Assembly: GCF_003073045.1 (NCBI RefSeq)
Contig: NC_037600.1
Span: 15,516,352-15,580,351, forward strand
DNA length: 64,000 nt
Direction: 5' to 3'
Source: Pomacea canaliculata
Lineage: Eukaryota > Mollusca > Gastropoda > Architaenioglossa > Ampullariidae
This document shows, in pieces, positions 23,621-34,870 of the stretch (its first letter is position 1; every line of letters begins with the position of its first letter). A model generated the notes under the pieces. It ran no database searches. It was not told the origin of the DNA and saw only the letters and a list, made by a program, of their open reading frames with translations. Made by a program: the position numbers and the translations under genes.

Positions 23621-26600
23621 CTGTAAAATATAAATATTTATATTAACACAATATGCAATTCATTTTGAGTGTTCTGTAGTTTAGTTGGTGTTACAGTTAC
23701 ATTTACATACAGTGTAAGTGAAAATAAAGACGATATTATTGTTATGTTTTAAAAATACTTAAGATCATTTCTATTAAACCTCTTCTTATTATCAAGAAAA
23801 CACTATTGCGTGGATCAAAAATATCAGCGTGGTCATGGTGACAAAGAATCTCAAATCTCCGAGAATCTCACATTTATGCCACGTAGAACATAATTCTACA
23901 CACAACAACAAATAACAGAACAAAGTAATATGAGTTTCTACCATATCTGAAAATGTTCAGTACACTAAACTTCTCCTGCTACTTGATTTGAATTACACAA
24001 GCATTCATAACAGAAATTTATGAATAAATGTAACATGTAAAGAGAAACACAAAACGTAAATGTAACATAAGAGCAATAACATAAATTTTCATTTTTACTA
24101 GCTTCATATTCAAACATGACTCATAGTATTATTTATTTAACGACAGATACTATCAAACTTTTTTATGTCTGCTCATACAGAGTAGTGTGTTTTATTAAAC
24201 TATAAAGTAGAAGCATAAAAGTTATCTAAAACAGACTGTAATGTCCATCATACCAGCCATGACCTAATAGTTAGTTCGAACGTAGAGACCAATTCCACAG
24301 GTCAAATTATTACATATTCTGAAATCATGATTTTCTAAGCTTTTCAGATTATAAATACTCTAACATAAGAAGATAAGGTTGTCGGCTAAACAATTTATAC
24401 AAATATACACTATTTATTATACCACGTCTTAAGCACGTGACAACATCATTTGGAATGTCAGTACAATCTGACACGTGCATGAAATTGTAAAATAGAAATA
24501 CCTTTGTGTCTTTGTCCGTGATTACTGCATTCAGTGTTTCGTCGCTGGTCAGCAAGTAGTTCAGAACTGGAAAGTTAAACAAATTTTTTTTAGATTGATC
24601 ATTTTCTTTTATGTTTTTTATGGTATCGATTTCAAGAGAATATTCCGGTGTCTGGTCGTCTGCCGGGAGTCTCGCCGTGACCGTCGCGTTATCGTATTCT
24701 CGCTCCACGATGACGTTGTCCCGAAGCTCTTCTGGTGTCCGAATGCAGTGGACCAGTCTGGCCAAAATGTCCACATAATCTTTAACCTTGAAGTGGATGC
24801 TGATTTCGTCACCACTTTTGACAGGCACAACCCCTTCCGTGTGAGAAGCCTCCGACAAACCAGCTTCAGCAGCTGCTTCACCAAAGCCAAACCCGTTTTT
24901 TGGGCTGGACGGCAAGGGCTGTGTGTCTGGAGCTGCATTATCATAGACGATCTGAAATTCGACTAGGCGAAAGGTTGTATTTCCATGAGCTCCTAGTACT
25001 CTAAATTTGTATGTTCCTGTTACTGGAAGTCTGACCAAAAATGAGTCCGTCTTCTGAGTCCGTTTTATTCTGGAAGAACACCGTTATGTATTAAATAAAC
25101 AAAAAAATCGTACTTCGGTAGCTATTGATAACACTATTTTTCTCTTTCAAGTAAGCTACTAACTATTGCAGAGGCTAACGTTATCTAAATAAAAATCTTA
25201 AAGTTAAATCATTGCAAGATATTTTCCAGATAATTGCCACATTATACAACTTTTAAATATTTAAACAATTTTGTTGTCTTTTGACAAATTATGCTATATG
25301 GTGACAAAAGTAGAATTTAATTCTCAACCTTCCTGTGCGATATTTCTTGTGAGGTTAAAAAGTATTATCCTTACATAGTTACGTAGAGTTCGGTTTGTAT
25401 CTCCTGTGGAAATTTTTTTCCTGAACGACCTTCGTTGAAAAACATGTTGTACTCCAGTTTATAACCACCTCCTGGACTGAGCATGTCGATCAAACACCAT
25501 CCATTTGTAGACTTGATCACGCACATGAACGGGTTAGTCAGCTTCCATCCAGACGAAAAATACGGACTACGTAAGTGAGGTACCTCAAAGAACTTCTCTT
25601 GTGTCCATGGTTCAGTCAGCAATTGCTTTTCTTGGTCATGTGGGTGACAGATGTAAATCATCTCCTCGGGGTCAGTCAGGAAATAAAATTCGTTAAAATT
25701 TGGCGTCGGGGTTCCGTCATTTGCTGCGAGACTAAACAACAAACAGTAACATAATGACTGAGAAAACTGTCAGTATAAAGTGTGATATTCTATAAGTGTT
25801 ACTGGCAAGATCTTGAAATCATTCAGCAATAAATTCACTGTAGTTTGTGTTTTAAAGCAAAGAATGAATAATGAGTTAGTAAAAAACACTAAACAGGTTT
25901 TCTTGCTAATATTAATATTGATTAATTAAAATTAATCCTGCAGACAATAGCTCTTGTGTTCTACTAAGTAGACATTTGATATTGGTTTCAGTTTTTCTCT
26001 GAACCATTTTACAGATCTTCCAAAAGTTACAGAGAAATTTACATCACAAAAGGCTATAGCTTGAGAAAGCTTGACTTCCATTGTTCTTTTTAAATTAAAT
26101 GTATATGTGATCATTAAAAATGGTAATGCATAATAAAAAATACATGTACATGAATTTGGACTGCTAACATTTTAAACAGTGAGCAGATATTTATGAACTA
26201 TATTGGAATATAATTTATTGTACTTTGCAAGAGTAAAAGGAATGATACCATCAGGTTTAAGTGTAATGGGAGATTCTACAGACTATGCAATGGCTTTTTC
26301 GTTTGCAATAAGACATCATTATGTTGTGCAATACTGTTTCCTCCTATTAAAATCTATAAAAAAAGATTCTTCCCAGTTCTTGGATATAAATAATCTAGTA
26401 AATTGCCAAGCCCCAATGGACAAACCTGCTTTCAAAATGTTGTTAGAGGATTAAGACCTGAATAGTTTATTATTCGTACGCTTTATGAACACTGTTGGAA
26501 ATAAAGCAGGCAAAGGTCATCCCCTAACCTTTCCTGGTCGTTGGGGGTGAGGTGTTAGAGATCTCACTTTTCTCGGGGCCAGCTTTTACTTGAGGGCGAT

Positions 26601-28174
26601 GCTCATCTCCTCATCCTCGCTGCTTTACCTTCCCAAACCCTCTATGGAGTCAGGTACCATTGCCGCCAGCTGGGTCGACTGGGAAAAGTTTGCCTATAGA
26701 GACATGTCTACCACCTCACCCCCCAAAACGACCTAAATGTTAAGAGGACGACATATACCTTTCCTTTACTTATCTTATCCAGTGTAGTGCAGTTTTATCC
26801 TGTTACTTTTGTCGATTTAAAAAATAGCTGCCTAGAACTTTACAGGTAAATAGGAAACAAGGGTAAAAAATTACCTTGTTCTTATTGGCTTTCCAGAATC
26901 CTCAACCAGCACCAAATTTTCCTTTTGGTAATCATTTAATACTACAAAGGCCCAGTGAGGAAACACGAACCGCCAGCTGTTTGCCACGTAAACAATTGCC
27001 CAGGTATTTTGTCCTTTTACATCGACATCACCTGTCTCGTAAATTGTACCTTTGGCCTTGCCGTTCACAAGAACGCATGGAATTCTTGCAGCTCTGTGAA
27101 TTTATTACAGTTATTAACTTAGAATAAATAGCATAATAACTGTATATGTAGTCAGTCATTTTATGAGTATTATGACAGGAGTAAATATTAAATTAGTAAT
27201 ACAAATGATTACCTGCACATCTTGGCGAACATTTTACCGATTAAACTATTATATTTTGATGCCTCCTGTAGGTAATACTCTGGACTGTTGTTATCTTCAC
27301 AGCTGCCTGTCTCTTGTCGACATCCTATCTTTTGAGCGCTCATCCACACAAAAATTGCTCTTAACTTGTGTAGATCGGAGCTCAAATGACTGGTGAGGTG
27401 CTGGACAAGTTTGTCGAAACTGTCTTTTGGTGAATCGAGTTTCTGAAACACACACAAAATAAGGTATTCGAGAAAACAGTGTAAACATTTGATAGAAGGA
27501 ATTTATTGTTATTGCTGAATCCTCTTTGATATATGTTTTTTCCGTCGATTCTATACACTGTCATCATAGGAAGTATTCGAATTAAGTTGTTACAAGCAGC
27601 AGGCAGTGCTGTTATTGAACCACATTCCAGGGAACTATTCGTTTTGAGAATTGGAGCAGCCGTTCTCTTCGTGTTTTGTTGTTTCAGACGACGGGTAATA
27701 AAAGTGTGAAAGCGTTTTCTGCATTCTGCCCGAATCAATTTTAGACCCTTACCTAGTGGGTCTGCTAATTTCTTAAAGAGACACAGCTACATTGTATCGT
27801 AGTTTAGCTAGAGTATGTATTACTTTTGTTTTTATCTCTCATTTTTGGACAGTCAGACGGTAGTAGGGAGAACACTGTACTGAGAACTCTTTAAAGCTTA
27901 AGCCATCCTGTGAAGTTAGGAAATCAGTGCTGCAAAAGTTTGGAAGTAAATTAATCTGTTGGTAATAAGAACAAAATGAAAGTGGCAATGTGTTTTTCAG
28001 TATTGCATGTTAAAACTATTCTCCATAGCTATTGATAGTAATTTTTCTCATTTGTACCGCCCGAGCGTCTTTGTCCACTTGAGTAAAGTCTTCATCTCGG
28101 AGTAGGTCCTCCTTGAGGGTCTCCGGTGGACATAGAGGTGGGTACCAGTCCTCGAGCTCCCATAGCTCCTGATC
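20423..28174 (-). CDS. KY-2: kyphoscoliosis-peptidase/hillarin-like pseudoenzyme, 9 exons followed
   Basis: The exons on the minus strand are 28058-28174, 27213-27442, 26875-27093, 25375-25731, 24502-25069, 23323-23620, 22898-23151, 20580-20759 and 20423-20479. Every intron is GT-AG and all phases join, giving 759 open residues from the first exon listed to TAA. The order is an acidic lead, a transglutaminase-like core (about residues 40-190), KY beta domains (about 190-500) and a helical tail (about 500-759). Family knowledge: KY and hillarin proteins are cytoskeleton-associated transglutaminase-like proteins. Here the catalytic residues are missing, so a binding or scaffold role is inferred. 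The lead exon opens with a splice acceptor, so further 5' exons must exist; I could not fix the start codon. A hAT element sits in the 22898/20759 intron without touching exons. Confidence 0.85.
21345..22216 (+). pseudogene. hAT transposase C-terminal remnant, interrupted by a MITE
   Basis: The readable part starts with QKLNVVNTSLQGKVTTILQ, shifts frame near 21.46k, then is open from about 21443 with FQHYFTEIDV and the dimerisation-domain signature FWISVNGEYPLLSEKAMKVL then TSYMCEQGFS. The coding run stops where a MITE is inserted at 21848; the same protein resumes at 22082 with ALAALKSQYRNRVDAEAELR and ends at a TAA near 22216. The N-terminal and catalytic core parts are absent, so this copy could not move by itself. 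The type is close to the ZBED/FAM200-like hAT family. Confidence 0.85.
21848..22074. mobile_element. 227-bp MITE nested in the hAT element
   Basis: Its terminal inverted repeats are taaggtgacc on the left and ggtcacctta on the right, enclosing repeated agcgggac/gtcccgc words. It is flanked by a 7-bp duplication, attttca (21841-21847 and 22075-22081). It has no coding capacity and interrupts the hAT transposase reading frame, so it is younger than the hAT copy. Confidence 0.85.
24502..25731 (-). CDS. KY-2 beta-domain exons
   Basis: The first exon opens with SLAANDG and then NEFYFLTDPEEMIYICHP, the conserved start of the module after the KY core. Its last codon is split by an AT|GTAAGG donor; without splicing an in-frame TAA would follow at once, which makes a false C-terminus easy to call here. 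The second exon opens IKRTQKTDSFLVRLPVTGTY, a beta-strand-rich module, then NGFGFGEAAAEAGLSEASH and GVVPVKSGDEISIHFKVKD, a layout typical of the paired KY Ig-like modules. It ends NAVITDKDTK at an AAG|GTATTT donor. No membrane segments or signal peptide are seen. Confidence 0.85.
25932..26460. other. KY-2 intron segment, nothing recognised
   Basis: AT-rich intron between the first KY beta exon and the third KY exon. Parts are shared with 40.0-40.2k, 41.38-41.45k and 52.7-53.4k. No gene seen. Confidence 0.4.
26463..26700. repeat. SINE-like repeat in KY-2 intron
   Basis: Contains aaaggtcatcccctaacctt, tcacttttctcggggccagc, acttgagggcgatgctcatc and accattgccgccagctgg. It is compositionally distinct from the surrounding AT-rich intron. 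The same repeat is at the same intron position in KY-1, KY-3 and KY-4. No target duplication is visible. Confidence 0.55.
26875..28174 (-). CDS. KY-2 transglutaminase-like core exons (catalytically dead)
   Basis: The lead exon ends FTQVDKDARA and joins KLDSPKDSFDKLVQHLTSHL, then the family signature LHKLRAIFVWM. The next junction gives MFAKMCR|AARIPCVLVNGKAKG, matching the F..MC..AGI.C....G..KG pattern of the family. The residue seven before that Phe, where active members have the Cys of a GVC motif, is Asn. In QNTWAIVYVANSWRFVFP the His of the usual H-x-W-N-A-V is Asn, and the Asp of the usual W-x-L-x-D is Phe. The domain fold signature is therefore retained while all three catalytic positions are gone. 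Exon phases at the two joins are 0 and 2. Confidence 0.85.
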
Positions 28175-28990
28175 CTTTAGACAGATTAAGAAAACCTTAG
28201 CAAAATAGAAACGATTCGCTTTCCTTGATACTGGTTGAGACCTAGCCGATGAGAATTTTTCCACTTATCTCACACATTTGGCATTAAACCTATGTCCTGT
28301 CAACTGTATCTTTGTAGAATTCTTTGCACATGCATTTGTATTTACTTTAAATTTGTTGTTGTATCACTTATCACTGAAGATGTATTTTAATACCGTCTTT
28401 TAACTGTTTCACCTTCTTTGTCGTGTTTCGTCCACATCACTTTTGTCAGCATGTGAAATTATATCCCAGCAAACTACAAGGTACCATTCACCACGAAATA
28501 GAGAAGTCACATTTGGACTCTCTATTACTCACTGAATTTTTTCATTTCTGCTAAGATCAACTGGCAGAGGTACGATGAAGATTTAAAGAGAGGATATTTA
28601 CCATAAAATGGTTTCGGAAACACAAAAGTATCATTAAAGTGGAAAGACAATTAGAGGAAAAGATCCACCAAGGCGACGCGTCATTGTGTTGAATTTAATA
28701 TTTAAATATTGATCATGTCAAAAAATTCCGTATTTGTCATTTAAGCAGTGAGTACACTTTTAGGACACCCTATATTTCAGTGTTGTAAGAGATATTATAT
28801 TCACAAATATCTTTCAGGCTAAAGACGAGATTCAAGCACTTGATCCAATATTTGCAAATGGAACTCAGGATCTTCCATGAAGATAGCATGGGTTTGATCA
28901 TTTTACTGTGGTTGTAGTATAATGTTAAGATTTGATGTCAAGTTTATTATTTTCCTTGCACATAAATATACTACTTTATGGGCTTCACCC
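28175..28990. other. Region upstream of KY-2 lead exon
   Basis: Holds short blocks conserved in all units that may be 5' exons: about 28530-28575 (reads ILAEM before a gtgagtaat-like donor in sister copies) and about 28830-28890 (reads MEDPEFHLQILDQVLESRL before an in-frame stop). Neither can be joined to the lead exon with confidence. Confidence 0.3.
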
Positions 28991-28991
28991 C

Positions 28992-29060
28992 ACTCACTGC
29001 TACACACACACACACACACGAATCTGCACACGGGAGCGCGTACACATACACACAAACACA
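28992..29060. repeat. (CA)n microsatellite
   Basis: CA-rich run with CG interruptions, orthologous to the other units' runs. Confidence 0.85.
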
Positions 29061-29759
29061 CTTTTTCCCAAATCATATGAATATTCACGGTATAATTATT
29101 AAATGTACAAAAATAATGAAGTCACATGACGTCTGACCTGATTCATCTGTGAAATAACAAGAACTCTCAAAGTTCTTATACTTCCGCCAGTGGCTTCCAG
29201 AAATATGGCTGATCTGTCATCAGAAAATAAATCTTTGTTAATATTAATCATCCTTCCCTTACATTGTTTCCTGTAAAATTCTACTTTACTCAGGGTGTAC
29301 AGGAGGACGTTTGCTGCTACTGGTATCAAACCGTCGTTGCATTGGGTTCGGACTCCATTGCTCTACGTTATCGGGTTTACCAACATGTCGAATTTCGGAT
29401 GCACAGCAGACCGGATAAGGACATCTTGCAGCTATTAATTCTGTTTAAATAGGTATGTGTAGAGCGGATATTTGTTACAAAAAAGAAATAAATGTAAGTA
29501 ATAACTGAAAGAACAATACTTACTTGAATTTGCCCAGAGGTACAGAGATGTGTTTCATTCACAAGCCTTATATAGGTGCAGATATTGATATGTTATTTCT
29601 GTCTATTGACTTATCCTAGTTAAAGCAAACCATCCGACTTAAAAAGTACTTCCAAATAACATTTTGTTTGTACACAGATACGTTAGAACCACAAAAATTG
29701 CCGTGAGTATAACAAGGGTGAGCTGCTATAAAGACAACACATTGTCATGATCTACTTAA

Positions 29760-29831
29760 GTTTCTACCACTGGCCGCAGACTTCAGTGACATCAGATGTA
29801 AGCAGGACAGTTTGTATCTAAGTTTCACCAC
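29760..29831 (-). pseudogene. 72-bp candidate 5' exon, donor lost (U2)
   Basis: Same block as 45330-45401, with the donor GT changed to TT, as in the U1 copy. Confidence 0.35.
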
Positions 29832-29899
29832 CTTCCAAAAAAATAGAATAATTTTCTCATTTCGTTACAAGATAATGACTGCGCTGTATGTTGTTAGAC

Positions 29900-30450
29900 T
29901 TTCAACAATGATTATCTTAATTTTATATTGTTCACTCTCTATTAAGTCTTTAAAACATGTCAGCGTGCGACTGTCTTTTTTGAGAAAATAGAACAGAATG
30001 AATCACCGTGGTGACACCTGTGTGCAGACAGGATGGGGCAGCAGCTGCATATCGCGTTACTTATGACAAGTGGGGTGGGGAGAAAGGGGTGCAGTGGCAA
30101 ATCAACATGACCTCTTGTCTGTCACGTGTTAGCTACGTAGTTATTAGATGTAGCTAATTAGCAGAATGGTGGGAAGTGAGTTTCAACAATGATTATCTTA
30201 ATTTTATATTGTTCACACTCTATTAAGTGTCAGCGTGCGACTGTCTTTGTTGAGAAAATAGAACAGAATGAATCACCATGGTGACACCTGTGTGCAGACA
30301 GGATGGGGCAGCAGCTGCATATCGCATTACTAAGGAGAAGTGGGGTGTGGAGAAAGGGGTGCAGTGGCAAATCAACATGACCTCTTGTCTGTCACGTGTT
30401 AGCTACGTAGTTATTAGATGTAGCTAATTGGCAGAATGGTGGGAAGTGAG
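29900..30450. repeat. Local tandem duplication, ~270-280 bp
   Basis: 29900-30180 and 30181-30450 are near-identical. Both begin tttcaacaatgattatctta, and they end ctaattagcag.. and ctaattggcag.. before gaatggtgggaagtgag. The second copy lacks a short piece near its start (tctttaaaacatg). The duplication is found only in this unit. Confidence 0.9.
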
Positions 30451-30559
30451 TGTGTAGTATGCTTAAACAATCATGAAAAAGGACAATCCTCGAATATGAA
30501 GATTTAACATTGTGGTTGATGAAGAATCATAGTCTTCGCACTGGGTTCTCGAAAAGGAA

Positions 30560-30680
30560 GGTTGGAACCGAGATCCGTTCAGATTCTCCGCTGTGAGTTT
30601 GTCCAGGAAACTGCCATATTTGGATTTGTACCATCTTATAAATTTATTTGGAAAACTCGCAATAATTAATAACATTATTT
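30560..30680 (-). other. Unit-edge 5' block, candidate exon (U2/U3 edge)
   Basis: The minus frame reads YKSKYGSFLDKLTAENLNGS. Compared with the 45.7k copy it keeps the frame and most residues. Exon status is uncertain for lack of a clear acceptor. Confidence 0.35.
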
Positions 30681-30714
30681 ATTTATACTGAATTGTCTTG
30701 TGTTAGTTATTGGG

Positions 30715-30730
30715 GATACCCGCTGACGGC
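30715..30730. other. Deletion junction removing the exonuclease-like exon from U3
   Basis: Left of here the sequence matches U2 near 15.63k (gatac.cgctga), right of here it matches U2 near 17.31k (cggct.caaccactcg). About 1.7 kb, including the exonuclease-like exon and its minisatellite, is missing between them. Confidence 0.75.
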
Positions 30731-30924
30731 TGCAACCACTCGTTCCTTCTAACAACATTAAAGCAGATAACAAATATGATATGACACATCTGTGCACCCC
30801 GGGGTAAACAACTCAGGAACAGTTTGATCCTGCCTCGACATTCCAGTGTAGTACCTACAGGTATGTACCTTGATATCGGGTATGACACCCGTGGCCTTGC
30901 GAGGACCTTGTCAGTGAAACCTTT

Positions 30925-31085
30925 CAACCTTTCGGTTCGCTCGCTGGCTCAGTGGTGACGTGATCGGGAAAATCAGATGACTAGTCTCGTGACTAGACTC
31001 CACCCAAACATAGTAACGGACAAGGACAGTCTACAAAGTGTGTCAACAGTGAACATACCTTTAGTCAGGATTGTTGCTAACAATG
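30925..31085. repeat. Hairpin/SINE-like repeat, position 1 (U3)
   Basis: cggttcgctcgctggctcag block and gactagtctcgtgactagac, as in 17499-17650. Confidence 0.55.
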
Positions 31086-31829
31086 TTTTGACTTGATCAT
31101 ACGTTAATTATGGTAAAACTGTTATTTTTGTGCCTCATTCTGAAACAAAAGTTTCCTGTGCGACTGGTGTTAACACGAATCTCTCTTCATTTATTTTGTG
31201 TTATAATGAGATTTTTTTGTTCCATCGCAATGTCCTTTTAAATGGTTGGTGTTATGTTTACTGTAGTAACAGTTGTAAGATATGCTTCCGGATTTACCGA
31301 CCTATTTAAAGCCATCAGTTAGAATGTATAAGGGTATCAGTAAAAAAGATTTGTTTAGAGGAAAACTGACGAATCACAGAGGAGAAGATAGCAGTGTGTA
31401 ATAGTATAAAGGCCTTAAAGCTAACGAAAAATTCAAGTCAGCAAACGATTTCCGTTATTGAAGACAACAATCCTTTGTATATATACTTATATGAGATAAA
31501 CAGCACTATAAAGTGTATCTATACTTATATGGCAAGAGCCATAGTTTTGCTGTATACAATTCTAACAAACAGTGCGGAAGTTCAGGTGTGAAGTCAGCTA
31601 GTACATGTCTATACAGGTAGGAGTTTAATTTTAAAGTCATATCATTGTCATGTAGGTATTGCAATATATAGAGGCACACATAATGGCGGTGGCGTTTAAA
31701 GAAGACGAGGTGTGTAACTATTCAAACGATTTGTTTAATCAAATCTGTGTTTCTCTCAGCAGTTATGCAGGAGGAAGATTGAGTCACCATACTTGTTTGC
31801 GAGATCTTTTTATACTAAACACTCGCAAA

Positions 31830-31985
31830 ACACATCGATCCTGCCTCGACATTCTGGTCAACTCTGTGTCAGCTTTTGCGATGACCATGGTCGAGTCAGC
31901 GCAATTTTTTTGTCTTGATGGCTCAGTGGTGACGTGATCTGGAAATCAGGTGACTAGTCTCGTGACTAAACACCAACCAGACACA
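31830..31985. repeat. Hairpin/SINE-like repeat, position 2 (U3)
   Basis: Near-identical to 18418-18570, from cacatcgatcctgcctcgac to ctagtctcgtgactaaacac. Confidence 0.55.
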
Positions 31986-32199
31986 GCAAAGGGCAAAGGA
32001 AATGTACATAAGTGCATTGTGTAAGTGTGTGTGTAAGTAAGAGAGGTACGTCCGTCTATTGGTACCGCAGTGTTCGTCTCTTCTTTTACTCCAAACTATC
32101 GCCAACGTTCGCTCGTCAATTATCAGGTCCTCAAGCACATTAATGGCTGACAGTCTGTCAGGAGACATCCACACTAGCGCATAGTCTCGACGTTTTTTT

Positions 32200-32430
32200 C
32201 TTTTTAATCTCTTGTGGAAAAGACAGCGGCTTATAAGGATTTATTACCACAAAAGAGAGCATTGATGGCTAAATTCAACTCTGAGAATAAGGTTGTTTCT
32301 TCCTGTGCAGCTAACTTAATCTGCTCCGTCAGTTATTCTCGGGATTGATTTATTGGTTGATTGACTGACCAATGTGCAAATTTAAGGATATGGAGATTTA
32401 TATATTAGTTTATATTAATTTCTTAACGAC
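32200..32430. repeat. Direct repeat, copy 1 (second at 34870-35100, third at 60930-61170)
   Basis: Shares cttgtggaaaagacag, a ccgtcagttat block, then ttattggttgattgactgac and aaggatatggagatttata with 34870-35100. It is diverged enough to be older than the U2-U4 duplications. Confidence 0.75.
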
Positions 32431-33050
32431 ATTCATTTTGTTTTAATTTTCCCTGTTCTTCACCTCCTTCTTGCTACCAGTAAATGCATTTTCAAACTGT
32501 AAAATGTTACGAATGCGGAAAATGGGAATTAGTATATGATTGTATTTATGATTTTTACTTCTTTACCCTCTAGACTCCCATTAACACACTTGATGTTGGG
32601 CAAGCGACCCGCACAATGTACTCCACCTTGCTGTCCAGCATGCTATAACAACTTAAATTAATTTTAAATTGATCTGACAATTTCCGATAAGAAAAAGATA
32701 ACAAAGGAAAGGCTAAAAAAATTGACCTTAAAATCAATAAATACATTTTAACAAGAAGAACACAACTTTTCCTACGGTTTAATTTTAAACTGTCCATCTC
32801 ATTTCCGTTTCAACTACTATAAAAGATACTCAAGTCTACACAAAGACAGAGTAGGTCATTTTTAAATGTCACAAAGCTGCAAACATCGCCGGCAGAAACT
32901 ACAGACGTGCAGGTATTAAGAAAAACATTGTAATAGACCGGAAAGAGTTTTAATTAATATCAAAACAAGAGAAAAATAAGATAAAATTATTATACTGCAG
33001 GTTAATGTACTCAGATCACACAGTATAAACTTACATGGTGTATACAGAAG

Positions 33051-33139
33051 ATTCTGTCAGTCCAGCAGACCTTATTACCTTAGTGACCCCAGATGTGAGA
33101 AGTCAGGTCAGGGTGTATGTAGGATTCACCATCCAGCCA
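33051..33139 (+). other. Exon-like relic of uncertain strand
   Basis: On the plus strand the block lies between a tatacag acceptor and a GTAAGTAG donor, and reads SPADLITLVTPDVRSQ then VRVYVGFTIQP without a stop. On the minus strand it aligns with the 72-bp candidate exon of the array (45330-45401) but has an in-frame stop. One of the two readings is chance. I cannot name a domain. Confidence 0.3.
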
Positions 33140-34689
33140 GTAAGTAGTAATTAAAATTGTTTACTTTTGTGATAAGATAATGTCTAAGCTATAATTTGTT
33201 AGCCTTTCAATTTGGACTTTTCAACTGCATTTTCCGAGAAACCAAGAGAACAAAGATTATTGTGCTATCAGTTGAATGTAGCTCACGCGTCCTACAAATA
33301 TAATATTAGGGTAAAGCAGATACGATGAGCCACTTACTCTGACTTTTCATCAATTATCACCCCACATATCAAGTGTACCTTCAAGCTAGAGGTAGGGGTG
33401 GATAGTGAAATCACTTTGGGACTGTAGAGTCACATGACAAGGTATACACATAAGCGAATCACACAACCAAACAACCAGTATTTAACTGTTGGTGTACTAC
33501 CCTGTCGAAATAAAATTTTGCTCCTTTTATCGAGCATAAAATTACTCTTTACGAAAAATATTAAAAATGTATAACAGAAATTATTTGAATTGAGAAAAAG
33601 CTTGGTGTCCCTGAAGTGCTACATAACCTTTCATACCCTGCATGGAGAAGATTTTGTATGATCATTTCTATAACAGATATAAAACGAAGTTAGATGAGCA
33701 AACAATTGAAAAAAATCGTTCCTAATGCATAATATGGGTACATGTATCGTGGATTAATAATCCGATGTTATTTGTACTCCAGAATAACAACAGATACAGT
33801 TTATAAAGAAATCAAGGTTTAGATATTTAAATACATAATAATTAAAACATAATAAATTCACAGTAACATTTATCTCACAGTAAAGTTATGTTTACACAGG
33901 AAGGCGAAGGCGAATCGTTCTGGCTACAAAACAGCCTTGAATACAGTAATTATTACAATGTACACAGTCCTATACAAACAATACTTTAAAATAATAAAGA
34001 AGTACATTGTTAATTTGAGGAAAAATATTAAGACATTTTAGGCGAAAAAAAAAAAGCAGAAGTCGGAATTTTCTGTAATCGTGGCATGAAAATAATATAA
34101 TTGACATTAATATTTTATGGTACGTGATATTTTATATCCTTATAAAGCCTGTTGCACAAAGGTTTGATTGTTATACAAAACATCGTAGTGGCTCGAGATT
34201 AAAGCAATGCAGAATGCATAAAGAGTCAAAAATTAATTGTAAATATTGAAAGTCTCAATCAAAGATCAACCTATGAAACCAACAAGAACTAGAGATGGAA
34301 GCGAAAGCAGCTTTTCGCCATGCACAGGGAAGGAGATCGTTTTTCTTAGAATGTCACTCTGTGCCAGGTGTATTGAGTGCTACTTTTTACCTAGTGCAAG
34401 TTTTAATTAGTCTTCTGACAATGACAAACCAGCAAAAAACATTGCAGTGTAATGCTTACCAAAAACAGCAAACAAAACTTGCGGTCTAAATAATTCAAAA
34501 ATGCAGTGGAAGAAAATTCAAAGTACTGTGACAATATTTTGAGTTTTAACGAGATATGATTCCGAGCCCTCCAGTCTTAACATGAAAATCAGGTCAGTGG
34601 TCCCAAAGTATTTGCACCCAAACAAACAATTGTAATCATAACAAAAGTAAGTATAAAACATATGGACTCCTCAAGGAAAACATCTCAGT

Positions 34690-34870
34690 CACATGTCGAT
34701 CCTGTCTCGACATTTCAATCTGCTCGAGTAAATGCCATTCCGGGTCAGCTTTTGCGATGACCTTGTTCGAGTCAATGCAATCTTTGGGTTTGCTGGCTGG
34801 CTCATTAGTCACGTGATTTCATCATCACGTGACTAGTCTCGTGACTAAGCACGAATAGTCACGAAGTTGT
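34690..34870. repeat. Hairpin/SINE-like repeat, variant shared with U5
   Basis: Begins catgtcgatcctgtctcgac. It has tagtcacgtgat and atcacgtgacta as inverted arms around ttcatc, like 60745-60920. Confidence 0.65.

Larger units (their letters stand above)
32060..34380. other. U3-specific segment, remnant of an older unit
   Basis: U2 has a hAT-like element and about 0.6 kb here; U3 has about 2.3 kb of different sequence. Part of it (32.20-32.43k) repeats at 34.87-35.10k, and a relic related to the 72-bp 5' exon lies at 33.05-33.14k, so it looks like an old, decayed unit fragment. No complete gene is seen. Confidence 0.45.

Noticed and set aside
24595..24966. Long plus-strand open frames over the KY beta exons (also 38729-39100 and 51527-51868)
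   Set aside because: They recur only because the minus-strand exon recurs. They have no splice support, and the minus frame has family motifs and consistent phases.
28903..29088. Cys/Val-rich frames over the CA repeats (also 14265-14447 and 44567-44821)
   Set aside because: Translation of a dinucleotide microsatellite.
29264..29452. Plus-strand conserved frame FYFTQGVQEDVCCYWYQTVV in four units
   Set aside because: Conservation there is nucleotide-level and equally high in other frames and non-coding flanks, so it does not prove coding. No start or splice context supports it; kept only as a conserved block.
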